DNA of 64,000 nt from NCBI GenBank assembly GCA_010279815.1, contig QEOQ01000226.1:1893969-1957968 (forward strand). Reading direction: 5' to 3'. Positions within the stretch are counted from its first letter, which is position 1. The number at the start of each line of letters is the position of its first letter. Both the position numbers and the translations under genes were made by a program. This DNA comes from Brachionus plicatilis (Eukaryota; Rotifera; Eurotatoria; Ploima; Brachionidae). The notes below the pieces were generated by a model. That model searched no databases. It saw nothing but the letters and a program-made list of their open reading frames with translations, and was not told where the DNA came from. Of this stretch, positions 11,501 to 24,300 are shown piece by piece.

Positions 11501-14500
11501 ATTTTTATTATTACTAAATTTCCTTAACTTAACATAAATATTTTGGTCTATGGATAATCATCTAAATTTCCTGTAAGTGGCTGATGATCTGTTTTTGTGT
11601 ATAAATTGATCTACGAGAAGCTTAGCTGGAGCCAAGTCAATTTTTAGAATATTAGGGCCGGTATTTATCTTCGTTTTTTGCTTAAATAATTTGATTTGCC
11701 CAATATTCAATTTCAAATTTTTATAACCATTAATAATTTTTTCAACTTAACTAGGAAACAAAATGTTAATGTAATCAATTTGAGAACAAAAACAAGTTTT
11801 CAAAAATGATCTGGCAAAATCTGGTTCGGACTTGGACTTGAATTAAGACTTAAATTTCTTCATTTAATTCTTAAACAAATCTTAGTTTAAATCTTTTGAT
11901 AATTCCATAATCTTTGTATATTTATCATATTTTTTTAAAGAATATAAAGGATCGTTATTAGAAAGGAGATTATTAGAAATCTTAACTTTCCTTTCTGAAA
12001 ATAAATCCTAGTTTTTCCTTTTTATGACTTGCAGGACTCGATGCTAAATTTGATCAAGAAATAACCGTGAACTGAATAAGTTTCTAGTCAAGATTTAGAT
12101 AAGATTTTTTAAAAAAATTCTTAGGAGATTTTGTTTAATTTCGATCTCTTGATAGGTGGTTTTTATCTGAAAATGCAAATTTCTTAATTATTAAATTAAA
12201 TTTGTTCCAATTTATTCCTAATTTTTTTAATTCGTAAAGAATTACATTATGAATTACTTAATCAATTACTTAATAAAAAGGGGATATTTTATTTAGCTTG
12301 AATTTTTGAGCATTCTTTTTTCCTGATGCCAAGAAACATTGATTGAGTAAAGCGAAATATTTGATCTTGAGTGATTATATTTAGTCAGATTGTGATAGCA
12401 TTGTGGGAATAAATCCTTTAATTTAATTTAACTAAGAAGTTAGCAGTAAATGATTTTTTCTAATAGCTTATAGATACAATTTTTAAAGAAAATTGACTCT
12501 TTGAAATTTTTTAGTACAAAGAGACAGAGTAAATACGATAAAAGGGACCCAGTTGAAAATCTTTTGTAGATTGATTTCAAAAGCATCTGCAATTTTTTTT
12601 TCGAATTCGATTCCATTTTCATGAATAAGGTGAATTGTTAAGGCCATAACTCTATCTCTCATTACAAAAAATATTGAAATTTTAAATTTTGATATTATTC
12701 GGTTTCAAAAAAGTCAAATTAAAATTGATGATGTTGGGATTGATGGCTTCTATTTTTGAGGATGTAATTGTTTTGGCTCATTTACTTTTGACTAGATGTT
12801 TGATCGCAGTTTATTAGAATATTGTTGTAATCATGTTGTTTTCGTCAAGGTTTTCATTTGAGGTGATATCATGCTGTTTTGAATTAATTTCTGACACGAG
12901 TTTGTTCAGAACGAAAGTTCTGTAAATTTTTTAATCTAAATAAATTCGATGAATAAAAATTTATTCAATTTTTTCAATCAGGATATTTGCTTAATTTTCG
13001 ATCAATATATTTTTTTACTTTAAATCTAAAATAACGCAATGCATCAGATCAGATCATGTTTGAATAAATCATAAATAAAAAAGGGAATATTTCATTTAGC
13101 TTTTAATTTAAAAATTGGCTTAAACATTTAATTTCAAAATGTAAATGGCAATAATTTTAATCATTTAAAAATTTTACTATTTTTTGAAATTAATTTTTCA
13201 TAAATGGGAAAAATAAGGAATTATATTAAAATATTAATATTAAAATTTGGCTTTAGATTCAAGACAAAAAAAATAATAATTTAGAAAAAAGAATAATTAT
13301 ACCTGTAGTATGGTGACGTGATCAGACTATAAATATTACTTGTTATTTCAAAAGAGATGAACCTGTACTACATACCCTTTTTTAGGGGTTACAATTCTAA
13401 AACAAATCAAAGTCGTTAGAAAATTTTTTAAAAACAATACATTCCTTCAAAAATTATCTAAAATATACAAATTTGATTTATATCACATGTATTTGTCAAA
13501 ATTTACAATGTTTTTCTAATCAAAATTTATTAAACAATTACTTGTTGTAAATTTCTTATATAAAATTACCTTATATTTTTATTTTTTTACTTCATTGGAT
13601 TTAGAAAACAACTTTAAATGTAATATCCTAATTGTTTTATGCTTTGATTGATATATTAGATTTTATTATATTTTAAAATAAAATATATTATATAAAATAA
13701 AACTAAAAATAGAAATAAAATTTAATTTTGAGTGGAACTTAGTTATATTTAGCTGTATTTTTATAATTTTTCCCTCCTTTAAATTCTTTCTAAGCTCTAT
13801 GATTTTTTTGTCTTGCTTTTTATCGCTATCATGGCTTTTTTATTGAATTTTAAAAATAATAAATATAATAATAATATTTGAGATTATTTTTATGCTTAAT
13901 TTTTAAATTGCTCTCAGCTTGTATTCTCTTAATTAGTTTCTTTTTTATTACAGTATATAGATTTTGAAGATTTTTTTTCTTCTCTGCGCAGAAAAGCTAA
14001 TTGTTAAATATTTTCATCCTTATCGTTAATAATTTGTCGGAGTTTATTTAGTTTAAAAATAATCAATCTTTTTTACTTAAAAAAAAACAAATTATATTTT
14101 TAGCTTCAGAACAAAAAAACAAAATTTTCCATTTTTCTATTATTCTCAAAATTTCATAAAATTGATCTTGCTTGATTGTTTAAATTTATGAATTATAATT
14201 TCATATATTTTGTATTTAAAACAAAAGGGATTGTCTCTTCTTATATTAGCAGCTTTTATCAAATAAAATTATAAAAATTACTTTTAACTCATTTAATTGT
14301 CATTATTTATAAAGCTTTAGTAATAGATAAAAATAAAATTATTAAAATGAAAGATATTTTAAAGCAATTTTGTTCGCAAGAATTCAAATTTTTAACTTAA
14401 ATTAATCCTATAAAATTGATCAGCGGATTTCAGTGCTTTTTATTAATGAAAAAAATCATTTTAATTACAGAAATTTCGAAATTTTTAATCTTAATCAAAA

Positions 14501-14845
14501 AATCTAGTTAAAAAATAATTAAATTCAATACAATAAAATCACGATTATTTCCCTAATTTTTGAAAGAATTTTGAAATTATTTTGGATGCTGGAAATATCG
14601 AATTACTGAAAATTTACTCTTCTTATTTTTATCCATTAGATAATCGAAAAATTATACCATTATATTAAAAACAAACGCATTTTATAATGCCTAAAACTAA
14701 GTTTAGAGAGAAATTTTGATCATAAAGATTAAAAATATGTAGAAACCATTTTATCAACATTAAAAATTTTAAAGAATTTTTAAAGATTATAATAAAGTTT
14801 TTCAACTAAAAATTCTGCTTAAAAATCAATTAATGATTTTTTTAC
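8502..14845. other. Long AT-rich spacer
   Basis: No gene is supported over 6.3 kb. The short minus frame near 12440-12622 lacks any family feature. About 8800-9070 is less AT-rich and lies upstream of the GPCR start, so it may be its leader or promoter. The rest is A/T runs with no clear repeats until the TIR element at 14846. Confidence 0.55.
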
Positions 14846-15029
14846 CGTATTCCCTCGTTCGATTATGCTGCACTACAAGCTAAGGCATGCAAATTAAAAA
14901 ATCAAATTAAAAAATCAAATTAAAAAATCAAATTAAAATTATTTTAACATGGGTGAGATGTACTTTGGTGCGTAGTCCAAAAGCTGGTAGCTTAATTTAT
15001 GGCGCAGCATAGTCGAACGAGGGAATACG
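14846..15029. mobile_element. Short TIR element (MITE-like) with internal 13-bp tandem repeat
   Basis: The left end CGTATTCCCTCGTTCGATTA continues to TGCTGC, and the right end is its inverted copy with one mismatch in 26 bp. The 184-bp element holds about four copies of a 13-bp unit (CAAATTAAAAAAT) at 14890-14938. Target duplications are unclear because the flanks are A/T runs. No coding capacity. Only one copy was seen in this window. Confidence 0.75.
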
Positions 15030-15111
15030 ATGAATTTTTTTTTATTTTAATTCAATTATCAGTTTTTTGGAAAATTAAAATTAAAGTTAATAAAAATTAT
15101 TTAAAACGAAA

Positions 15112-15298
15112 GTGCAACATGATGTAACATACTTTGTTGCACCTTTATAACAGAAAATAAAATTTTGTTTTTCTTTTTTTTTAAATCAAATCAATAATCT
15201 ATTTAAATCTTGTTAATTCTTTATTTTTTGTCTTTTTTTACACAAGAAAAAATAACATAGGTTTAAAAGGTGCAACAATCAATGATGCATTATTTTTT
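15112..15298. mobile_element. Short TIR element, GTGCAAC family, copy 1
   Basis: Both ends carry TGCAAC/GTTGCA motifs in inverted orientation (left TGCAACATGATGTAACATAC then TTTGTTGCACC; right AGGTGCAACAATCAATGATG). The interior (AAATCAAATCAATAATCTAT and a run ending TTCTTTATTTTTTGTC) matches the copy at 53512-53707 at most positions. This copy's right terminal repeat is the more diverged. Confidence 0.6.
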
Positions 15299-15596
15299 AA
15301 AAATATTTTTTATTATTTTTAATTTTAATTTACCAAAAAATGAAGAATTTTTGTTCAATTTGTATTTAAAATTCACAAAACCTCAATTACCCTAATTAAT
15401 TATTGATGTGAAGTGAAAAATTTTTATTAATAAAAATGTTTGTTTTTTCATTATTATTACTTTCCAAAATAAGCAAAAATTTAATAATTTTCATAGATTT
15501 ATTCTAAATCGATTTTTACACAAAATAGTTCAATATAAATTAATAGAACAATACAGACAAAATCAAATGAGCCTGCTATGGCTTCAATGGTGCAAA

Positions 15597-16674
15597 CTAT
15601 GCTTCACTTTCATCAGGTTGTTTTACATCAGTTTGTTCAACTTCAATTTGAGTTATCTCTTTATCGGCCAGCACAACATTCTCTGTCTTTGGTTCCGTTT
15701 GATTAACTTGTTCTTCAATTGGAACTATTAAACTATCACTCGTCATTAATTCATGTTTTGTCACAAACTTGGTAAATCGTTTACACAAACTTGTCTCTTT
15801 CTTTGATTATTAAATTAAAAAAAAAAATATTTAATTTATTAAATTACTTCGAAGCTATCGTAAATAGATCTATGATGAAAGTAAGCATGAGAAAAAATTC
15901 TGTAAATTCTTCGGCAAACTGAGCCAAGTTTTTGCACACTTGAATCTTTAAGATTAACTCTTTTTGTATTAGAAAATTAAATTAAATTAAATTTCATTCT
16001 GATTTAATATATTTATAGAGTTTATACCTGCTAGGAAAATATCGACTACTGTTTAACAAACAAGCTGCTCCATCTAAGGTATGTCGGGTGTAATCGATTG
16101 CGCTGCACTTAAAAAAAATTAAAAAAATTAAAATTAAATTAATTAATTTTAAATAATTCAACTTCTTTGGGATTTTTGTGGGCTGCGCATAAAAAAATCC
16201 ATTGCTCCGTAGCTGTCATTTGTGAACAGATAGACGGCGAACATTCTTGTTGCAAAAGAACTGTTATTTTGTTCAAATCCAAGCAAAATTGGCGAACATG
16301 TTCGTATTTCCATACACCTTCGTCTTGCTGATCTGGCAACTGGAGAATTTTGTCTACATCATTAGGATTGTTTTTTATCAATTGTTGAATATACTTTAAA
16401 AAATGAATATATTTTTTTTTAATTATTTGAAAATATTTATTACTTGTTGCACAGCTAAAGTGCTTTCCATTTCATCAAGGTCTTCATCCGGCCAGTTGTT
16501 CCATTCCTTTAATTTTGATTAGATTATTTTTCTTGCTACAACTTCTTATTTTTTAATTACTTTTTCAGGACAGCCAGGCCTGTTTCTTCTGAGAGAAGAG
16601 CTTTGCCTCGGTTGGTTAAATTCGTCCATTTCTCCCTGGTGTATTTCTTGTTTGACCATTTCAGAGCTAGTCAT
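15597..16674 (-). CDS. MOB4: MOB4/phocein, STRIPAK complex Mob-family adaptor
   Basis: Scaffold subunit of the striatin-interacting phosphatase and kinase (STRIPAK) complex, linked to cytoskeleton and vesicle traffic. Minus-strand exons in transcript order: 16561-16674, 16444-16506, 16163-16393, 16028-16107, 15848-15959, 15597-15800; 267 aa. Family signatures: LRRNRPG near residue 28, [55 protein letters not shown] and [14 protein letters not shown]. The zinc site is complete: C110, C115, H187 and H192. Human MOB4 is 225 aa; here the N-terminus is about 13 residues longer and the acidic C-terminal tail is extended, yet ends in the same ESEA. Poly(A) signal AATAAA lies at 15498-15503 on the minus strand. 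All six exons keep phase. Confidence 0.97.
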
Positions 16675-18338
16675 TACAGCTTATCTAAAATAAGTATTGA
16701 ACTAAATGATTTTTATTTGAATTGTACGATTGAATTCAGTTGCTTAGTAACTTAAAAAAATGTTCTTCTATCTAAATTAAGCAAAATATGGTTTACAAAA
16801 AATTTTATTATTTTTCATTTAGATTTTAGTATATTCACAAAGTCAAATCAAATTTGTAAATTGAATCAAATTTTGAATGAATTTTAAAAATTGAAATTTT
16901 CGTCAGTAAATTTTGAACAGAAGTATTCGGTAAATATTATCAATCTGGAAATTTGAAATGAAATTAGAATTAAAAGAAAATTGGCTTGATTTAGTAAAAA
17001 ATTCTAAATATGCATCAATTATTTGTAAAAAAAAGTATTCTTTAATTTAATGTAAGTTTTGATTTTTTTAAGCCGAATTTTTTCATTATCAAAAATATTT
17101 AATTTTACAAAAACCAATCTAATTAGTTATTAATTTGCAGTGCCAAAGCAAAAAGCATTCGATTCGGTGTGAAGAACTGTTACATCCTTGTTATGTGCGA
17201 AATCACAAAATAAAATATGATTTTAAAATTTTTATTTTATACTTTTCTTTAATGAGTAAAAAAATTATATATGCATATATTAAACTTTATATATGTTTAT
17301 ATATATATATATATATGAATATATATATATATTTAAGTTAGCATTATATATATTATTTATATATATTTGAGTAAAAATCTGAAAAAAATTAAGCAAGACC
17401 AGATATTGATAAAGTGTTGTGACAAGTCTTCTGCGGTCTTTGAAAGACTGTTTAGAGACAAAAATAAAATTAGAAAAAATAATTTACAAAATTTTTAGTA
17501 TAATTGATGTTTTTTTATGCTGAAAAGACTTTATTGATTCAGTTTTTTGCTCTAATTTAAGAAGAAATTTCGACAAAAATGTATAAATCAAACAAAAAAT
17601 AATAAAATAAAACTAAACTTGATTTTGGAACAAAAAATGTAAAAAAGAACACGAAAAACTAGCATTAAACTTGTATAATAATGGTAAAACATTAAAATTG
17701 ATTTCAACCATTTTTGACTTTGGCTTTTGCTTGATGGCGCTTTAGACTCAAGCAACAAAACAATTCGCGTTTAATCGACCGGTTATTTGCAGCTCGGGTT
17801 AAAATCACTTTTATTCAATAATCTACTAAATATCGGCTTGTATTGTGAAATACTCTTGGCAAAACAAGAGACCGTAACGACGACTAAACGTTGGTCAGCG
17901 CAACCCTTGTGAACACCGAATACTTGACTCACACAGGCACACAAAAGTCTCACGAGCTACTCAACATACACTCTCAGGATAGCACAAGTGATTGTTTTGT
18001 AATTTCTTTTTCGTAGTTTATTAATTTTGTTCAAGTGAAAATAATGAATAAAAAAAATTAATTTTTTTTGAAAATGTTTAAAAATATTCAAAATTCCATT
18101 TTTCTACTCGTTTAAGCGTTTTGTCTCTTAATTCAACAAATAAAATGTGACAAAAAAAAACAAAATAAATTATATAAGTGTTAGAAATGACTTTTGTTTA
18201 GACAGAAAATAAAAAGAATGTTTTATTTTAGAGTAAATGTTTAACTTTGGTCCGTGTTGGCATTTGTTTGTGAGGAGTTGTTTATGGAACAATTAGGTAA
18301 ATGTGGCATGTATGACTTTTAAAGTTTCGTTTTAAATT
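16675..18338. other. Spacer between MOB4 promoter and TLK 3' end
   Basis: MOB4 starts divergently at 16674 and TLK ends at 18339, both on minus, so this holds the MOB4 upstream region and the TLK 3' UTR. A (TA)n tract lies at about 17266-17370. About 17700-18000 is clearly less AT-rich than its surroundings but has no usable frame; it may be conserved 3' UTR of TLK or an old repeat. Confidence 0.5.
17266..17370. repeat. (TA)n microsatellite
   Basis: Alternating TA dominates the interval, with uninterrupted stretches near 17289-17315 and 17318-17330. A short open frame across it is a by-product of the repeat. Confidence 0.85.
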
Positions 18339-21300
18339 TCAATCACATGTTGAAATCGATTCGTATTTGGTCGGTGCAAATAAATTACTCGACGAATTTG
18401 ATGTAGTTCGTTTATTAGTCGACTTGAGATAATCATCCTCGCTTAATTGAACCACGTCCGGCCTGTCCTTGGCATTGTAGGTCAAACAACGTTTAATAAA
18501 GGTCTAAAAATGTGAAGTGTTAGAAAAATTATTCCTTAAGGATATCACATGACCAAATTTTAAAAAAATCAACTAAAAATTCTACTTATTTTCATAAAAT
18601 TTTCATAAAATTTTTAACTTAATTCATATAACAGAAAAATTTAAATTTTATCCCCGAACTTTATAAAACTCAATTTTATTTGACCAAAAATAAAATTTTA
18701 AATTATTAACAGCCGGCTTTTTTCTTGAAACAAAATTAATCTTCTTTTACTAAAGTGAAGTCATATTTTATTTAAATAAATTATTCAGAAATTTTTATTT
18801 ATATTTATTCAATTGGATAAAATTTTAAAAAAAAATTTTAAGACTTTTTTCAATGTAAAATTTTAATATTTTAGAAATTAAACCTTACTTTTTTATAATG
18901 TTCTTGTTCTGTAATCTATAACTTTTGTTTATTAGGATCAATTAAAATATTTGTTTTATTTTATTTCTTATGATTCTTTTTAATAATTAATTGTAGAAAC
19001 AATTGAATACAAAATATAAATAAACTCTTTCTTATTTGACGAAAAATTTACATTTAATCTGATAAATTTTTTAATACTAAAAATTTTTTTAAATTCTATT
19101 TTTTAATAATAATTGACAAAATCATATTTTGTCAATTAATAAATATAAATGTCAATTAAAAAAGAAATATTTGTCAATTAAAACTAGATAATTCGTCAGC
19201 TATACAGGAATCTTTTTAATTTTATTTATTTATTGAAATTTTAGGTTTGCCTTTTTTATTCAAGTCAATAAATGAATAAAAATATTATTGTTTTTTTTTT
19301 TTTAATAAAAGATAATTTTTAGTAAATTAGTAAAAAATAGAAAAAAGCTGAAATTTTTTTGGACGATGGCTTTTGACAAATAAAAAAAAAATTTAGAATA
19401 AAGAAAAACTTAATAGAATAGAAAAAATAAAATGCAGCAAAAAATTTATTTATTTTTTTAAGTATAATATTTGCAACTATAGTAAAAAAAAATTGCAGTT
19501 ACAGCTATTATTTTTTCTAATTTCTAAAAAAAATTAAAAAATGCCAAAAAAAAAGTTGAAGATTGGGATAAAGTTAAGGTATTTACCAAAAATGCTGAAC
19601 TTGAAACATTTCTCGGGAACGATTCACATCGAAGCATTTCAAAAAGGGTTTCACAGTCTTAAATGTAACGAATGCCAACTGGAAATTAGTTTTGAAAATG
19701 AGGCTAAAAGAAAAAGAGGTCGTGTACGTCCAAGAAAAAGTAAAGTTTAGAATAAGGTTGTTGATTTAACAATAAATACTATAATAAATAAAATTTTGTT
19801 TAAACTACAGATAATTTTTTTTTATTCGTCAAAAGCTTTTTACCAAATTTTTTTCATATTCCTTTTCTTTTTTTTTATTTAACTTTTGGGATTTCGTCCA
19901 TTTTGGAATTTTATAATCCCAAATATCTAAACAATATTTAGAATAAAAAAATTAAATTCTCTTTGATTGAACGATCTGTCAATAACTTGTTTCGTTTTAA
20001 TTCAAGTGATAATAAATAATTTAATTGAACATCGATAATTCATTTCCCTAAATATTTTCAAAAAATGTGACATGATATTTACAAGAAATAATCGCTAGAA
20101 ATGATCCAATAAATCTGATGATTATTGATTATTTAATTAAAAAAAAAAATTAAAACCATAATTTATTTAATCCAACCATTCTTTTTTAATTTCTAATTAA
20201 TAAAAAAAACGAATATTAGAAGCTCATTTTCGCAGTTTTTAGCAAGAAATTTTTTTTTTAAATTTCAAAAATATTTTCACCCAAATGAAAAATTTAAATT
20301 AAAAAAAAAAATAAAATAAATTGGTCGTGTGATTTTAGCAGTGAACTTACTTTAGCCTCTGCAGTTAGAATCGGCTTAGCCGGAAAAACGACTTCTTTGG
20401 CGTTTAAAATAATTTGATTTTCTAAAATAGCTGCCTGAGATAAATTGTGACCATATGGCTACAAAAATAAAAACAATTAAAAATTTTTTTTTTAAATATT
20501 AAAAATCAAATGTACCTTTCTGCCATAAGCACACTGAAAAAATATACAACCAACACTCCACACATCGACTTTGGACGAAATTTTTGGCGGATTCGGACCC
20601 TGGACAAAAACCTCTGGCGGCAAGTACCAATAAGTTCCGGCACCCTGAGAAGTCAAATCCATTCCGTACTCGGGATCGTATTTATCTTCGTCCATTTGTT
20701 TGCTCAAACCGAAATCGGTGATTTTTATTTCGCCACTATGCTCACCAGTGCCAAGCAATATATTACCTGGTTTGAGATCATAATGAATAACCGGTGGCTT
20801 TATATTTACATTTAGATATCTTAGCGCACTGACTATTTGCATTACAATAGATCTGGCCTCTTTTTCAGGTATTGTCTTGTGCTGCTTGAGAAAAAAGTCC
20901 AAGTCATTACCCTCACAATACTCCAATACTGTACAAAACGAGTTGGTGTCTATCTCGAACACATCGAACAATTTAACTATGCGCGGATGATCGAGTGTCT
21001 TGTGAATGTCATACTCTCTTAAAGCATGCTTTATGTAATTTGCCTTCTTTTCGTCTTTCCAGTCCTTGTTCAACTGGTGCACTTTGCACGCCACATACCT
21101 TTGCTCCTTTATGTCGAAGGCCTTGTGCACCTCGCTGAATCCGCCTTTGCCAATCAGTGAAAGCAGCAGGTAGCGTTCGTTGAGGGTCGGATGATCTTTG
21201 AATCTGGAATGATCCTCGTTGTGAATGCGCTTTAGTTCGCGAATGTGCAAATTTCGTTCTCTCTCCAGCTTTTCTAGTTCGGACTGCAGGTCCACTTCCT

Positions 21301-24300
21301 CTTTTTTGAGCGACGCCTGACGCAAACGAAGTATTTCGTCTTGCTCGTACCATTCTTGAACGCTGAGAATGTAGGCGATCGGTTTCACGAATGTGTCCGA
21401 ATCATTCTGGGATGAGTTTGAGTTGGATGAGTTGTTGGCGTTGGCAATGGCGGCCGCAACTGAGCTGCTGTTCGTAATTTGGCTAGATGTAATGTTGGCG
21501 CCGTTGTTGAGCGCGTTTGTGGGCGACGAAGACGAGTTTTGGTTAGATTTGTTCGACGACGATTTGGACTCTTTGCCCGACTTGGAAGCCGAGTCCTTGT
21601 CGGCTTGGGGACGCTTTTTCTGCAGCATTTTGCGCTCTCTGTCCAGCTCGTCCTTGGCATGGTTGATTAACTCTTGCTGTTTCATTATGTCATTGAAGGC
21701 GTATCCGTCCACCCAGTTCTCGACAAATGTTGCACCCTGACGCTGTGTCACAAATTGTCCTAATCGCAGCCGGTTTTCCATGCATTTCTGTCTGGCTTGT
21801 TTTTTTTCCAGTGTAGATTTTTCGATTAGCAGTTTTTTATTGAAGTTCAAACACTTTTTAAAGCTGCCATTCTGCTTGTCCAGCTCTTTTTTCAATTGTA
21901 GCATTTCTTTAGCCAAATCCTCTTTTTCCTATAAATAAAATTTTATTTAGCACTGTGGCATATTCTACTGCCAGTTGTGAAAATTCTTTTATTACTACAA
22001 TATTAATTAATTATTATCGAAGTAAAATTTGATTGTAAAAAAGTTGAATAGTTAATTAAACTGTGCCAAATTAAAATTAGGTGAACGTTCATAGAATTTT
22101 ATTTTCGTAGAAAAATCATTTCAAAGAATTATTTTCATAGATTTTTTTTAAACGATAAATGTAGAAAATAATTTTAAAAAATTTATCATTTTGTTCCAAA
22201 ATAATAATCTCTTGCATTTTTTCATAGGCAATAAATTGAAAAAAATATTCAAAATTTCCTTTTATCTACAAAAATTTTAATTAAAAAAAAATTCGTTTCA
22301 AGAGTAAACGTAAATACATTTAAATTTTTTCCCAATAAAAAAAAAATTTTATTTAAGCTTATCTTAATATTTTTCTATTAAAGTTTGCAACATAATTTCT
22401 ATGAAAAAAAAATTTCATGAGTATATTTCTTTTAAATATTTTTCTATCTAAATCTTTTCGATGAGTTTTGTTTGATTTTATTAATTTTCTATGAATTGAT
22501 ACATCTCCAAAAATTAATTTGGGCACAAATTTTAGCGATACTTGATTTTAAGAAAATTTATATGAAACAAGTTGAAGTTTAACTCATTGTTTAACAGCAA
22601 AATTTATACTTCTTTGTTAAAAATTACAAAATTTAGAGACAATTAATCTATCCGAATATATTTGTAAATTAATAAAAAAAATTTGTGTCAAAAGTAGTTA
22701 AAATTAAAAAAATTTAATTCGAGTTCAACAAAATTTGAATAAAAATACCCCAAATTTTTTATTTTTTTCCCCAAATATTAAAGTTATAAATAAAAAAATT
22801 AATAAAAATTAAAATTGTACCAGATTTACGTAAAATTACGAAAATTTTCAATTTATTAATTTAATGAACGCCTTGTAGGCAATGTAAAAAAAAAATAAAA
22901 TAAACTAATTAAACAATTAGGACAAAAAAAATTGTAAGACAAATGAAGAGTACTTTTCCATAGCGAATTTTAAATGTTCATAAATTTTTTTTTGTTTAAT
23001 TTTCTAAATTATTATTCAAGTTTTTAGTTTGTAAATTTTCTATTTTTTCGACCACACCACTCAAGGACTCAAATCATGATCAAATCGAACTAGGAGAACA
23101 ATAGGCAAACAATTCAAACCAAAGTCGATCCGAACCACTTCAACGATGGACGTGCTTTCTCGAAAATTTTCAATATTTACGTAAATTGTTGAAAAAAACA
23201 AAAATGCACAAATAATTGAAGGGAATTAATAAAGATAAATTAAAATAAATATCTTTATTTTTCGTAAATTTTGTAAAAAATAAAAAGCGGAACATTACTA
23301 AATTTCTTTAAAAATAATGGCAGCTGAACACAGTTTTTTTTTGTTATAATATTAATTGTGAATCAATTTTAATATTTTTTACTTTTCGCTTAATACTTGA
23401 TCCAAAAGCATCTTTAAACAAAAATCTTAGATTACTTTTTGTAAATAAATAATTTAAATTAAGGTATATTATAGAAAAATAAAAAGACAATCAATTTTCT
23501 CATGTCAAATTCTTTTAATCCGCCCTTTTGTACTCAAACCATTGGTCTATTGGAGCACAAGCTCAAGTCCAGAATCTTTTTATACTTAATTTTTTAAATT
23601 GACTTAAAAACTTTGATGATGATTTACAAAAAGTTTAAAACCAAATTATGAAATACACTGAGGAGCTTTTTCCACTGAGAAGTGGAACTGAACAAATATT
23701 TCAAACTAGATTAGCTAGCAAAAATAAAGATTTAGAGAGTTATTTGACAAATAAATCAGAATTAAGAATAATTTTATAAAATATTATATAAGATGACTTT
23801 CCTAATTGAAAATGTCTTTCCTAAAAGATAGAAGAAACAGAGGTGATTTAATACAATTTTTCAATTTTTAATATACTTTTTGATAACATAACTATTTAGG
23901 GAGAAATTTGTCAAAACCAACTGGCCTTGCTGCTGGAGTTAAAAGAAGTGTGCATTTAAAAAGATCGACTTTAGCAAAGTCAAAGGGAAAGCTTCTATAT
24001 ACATTGCACTATTTCTAAATGGAACATCCCACCTGATTTTGTCGTCAACTCTTCTTCTATTAATGACCTTAAAAACCATCAAGATCTATAACTTAGTAAC
24101 CAAAACGCCACCAACACGGAAGCACTAAGACTTGGATCTATAAATGCTTAAAAATTTGGATTGATATGAAGTAAAAGGGAAAGCTCATTGACCACCATAA
24201 CATCATCCATCTATTCAGACATCTTGAGACTTTGAAATCAGCAAAATGCAAAACGTAAGCAGCATAGACGAATGACTACTGTCTCCTCAAGCCTTGCTTG

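Noticed and set aside
12440..12622. Minus-strand open frame, 60 aa
   Set aside because: Isolated in a 6-kb spacer, A/T-driven composition, no splice partners.
17135..17341. Plus-strand open frame ending in Ile/Tyr repeats
   Set aside because: Produced by the (TA)n microsatellite.
21009..21740. Several overlapping frames on both strands
   Set aside because: Shadows of the TLK main exon, whose frame alone carries the conserved coiled coil and kinase motifs.
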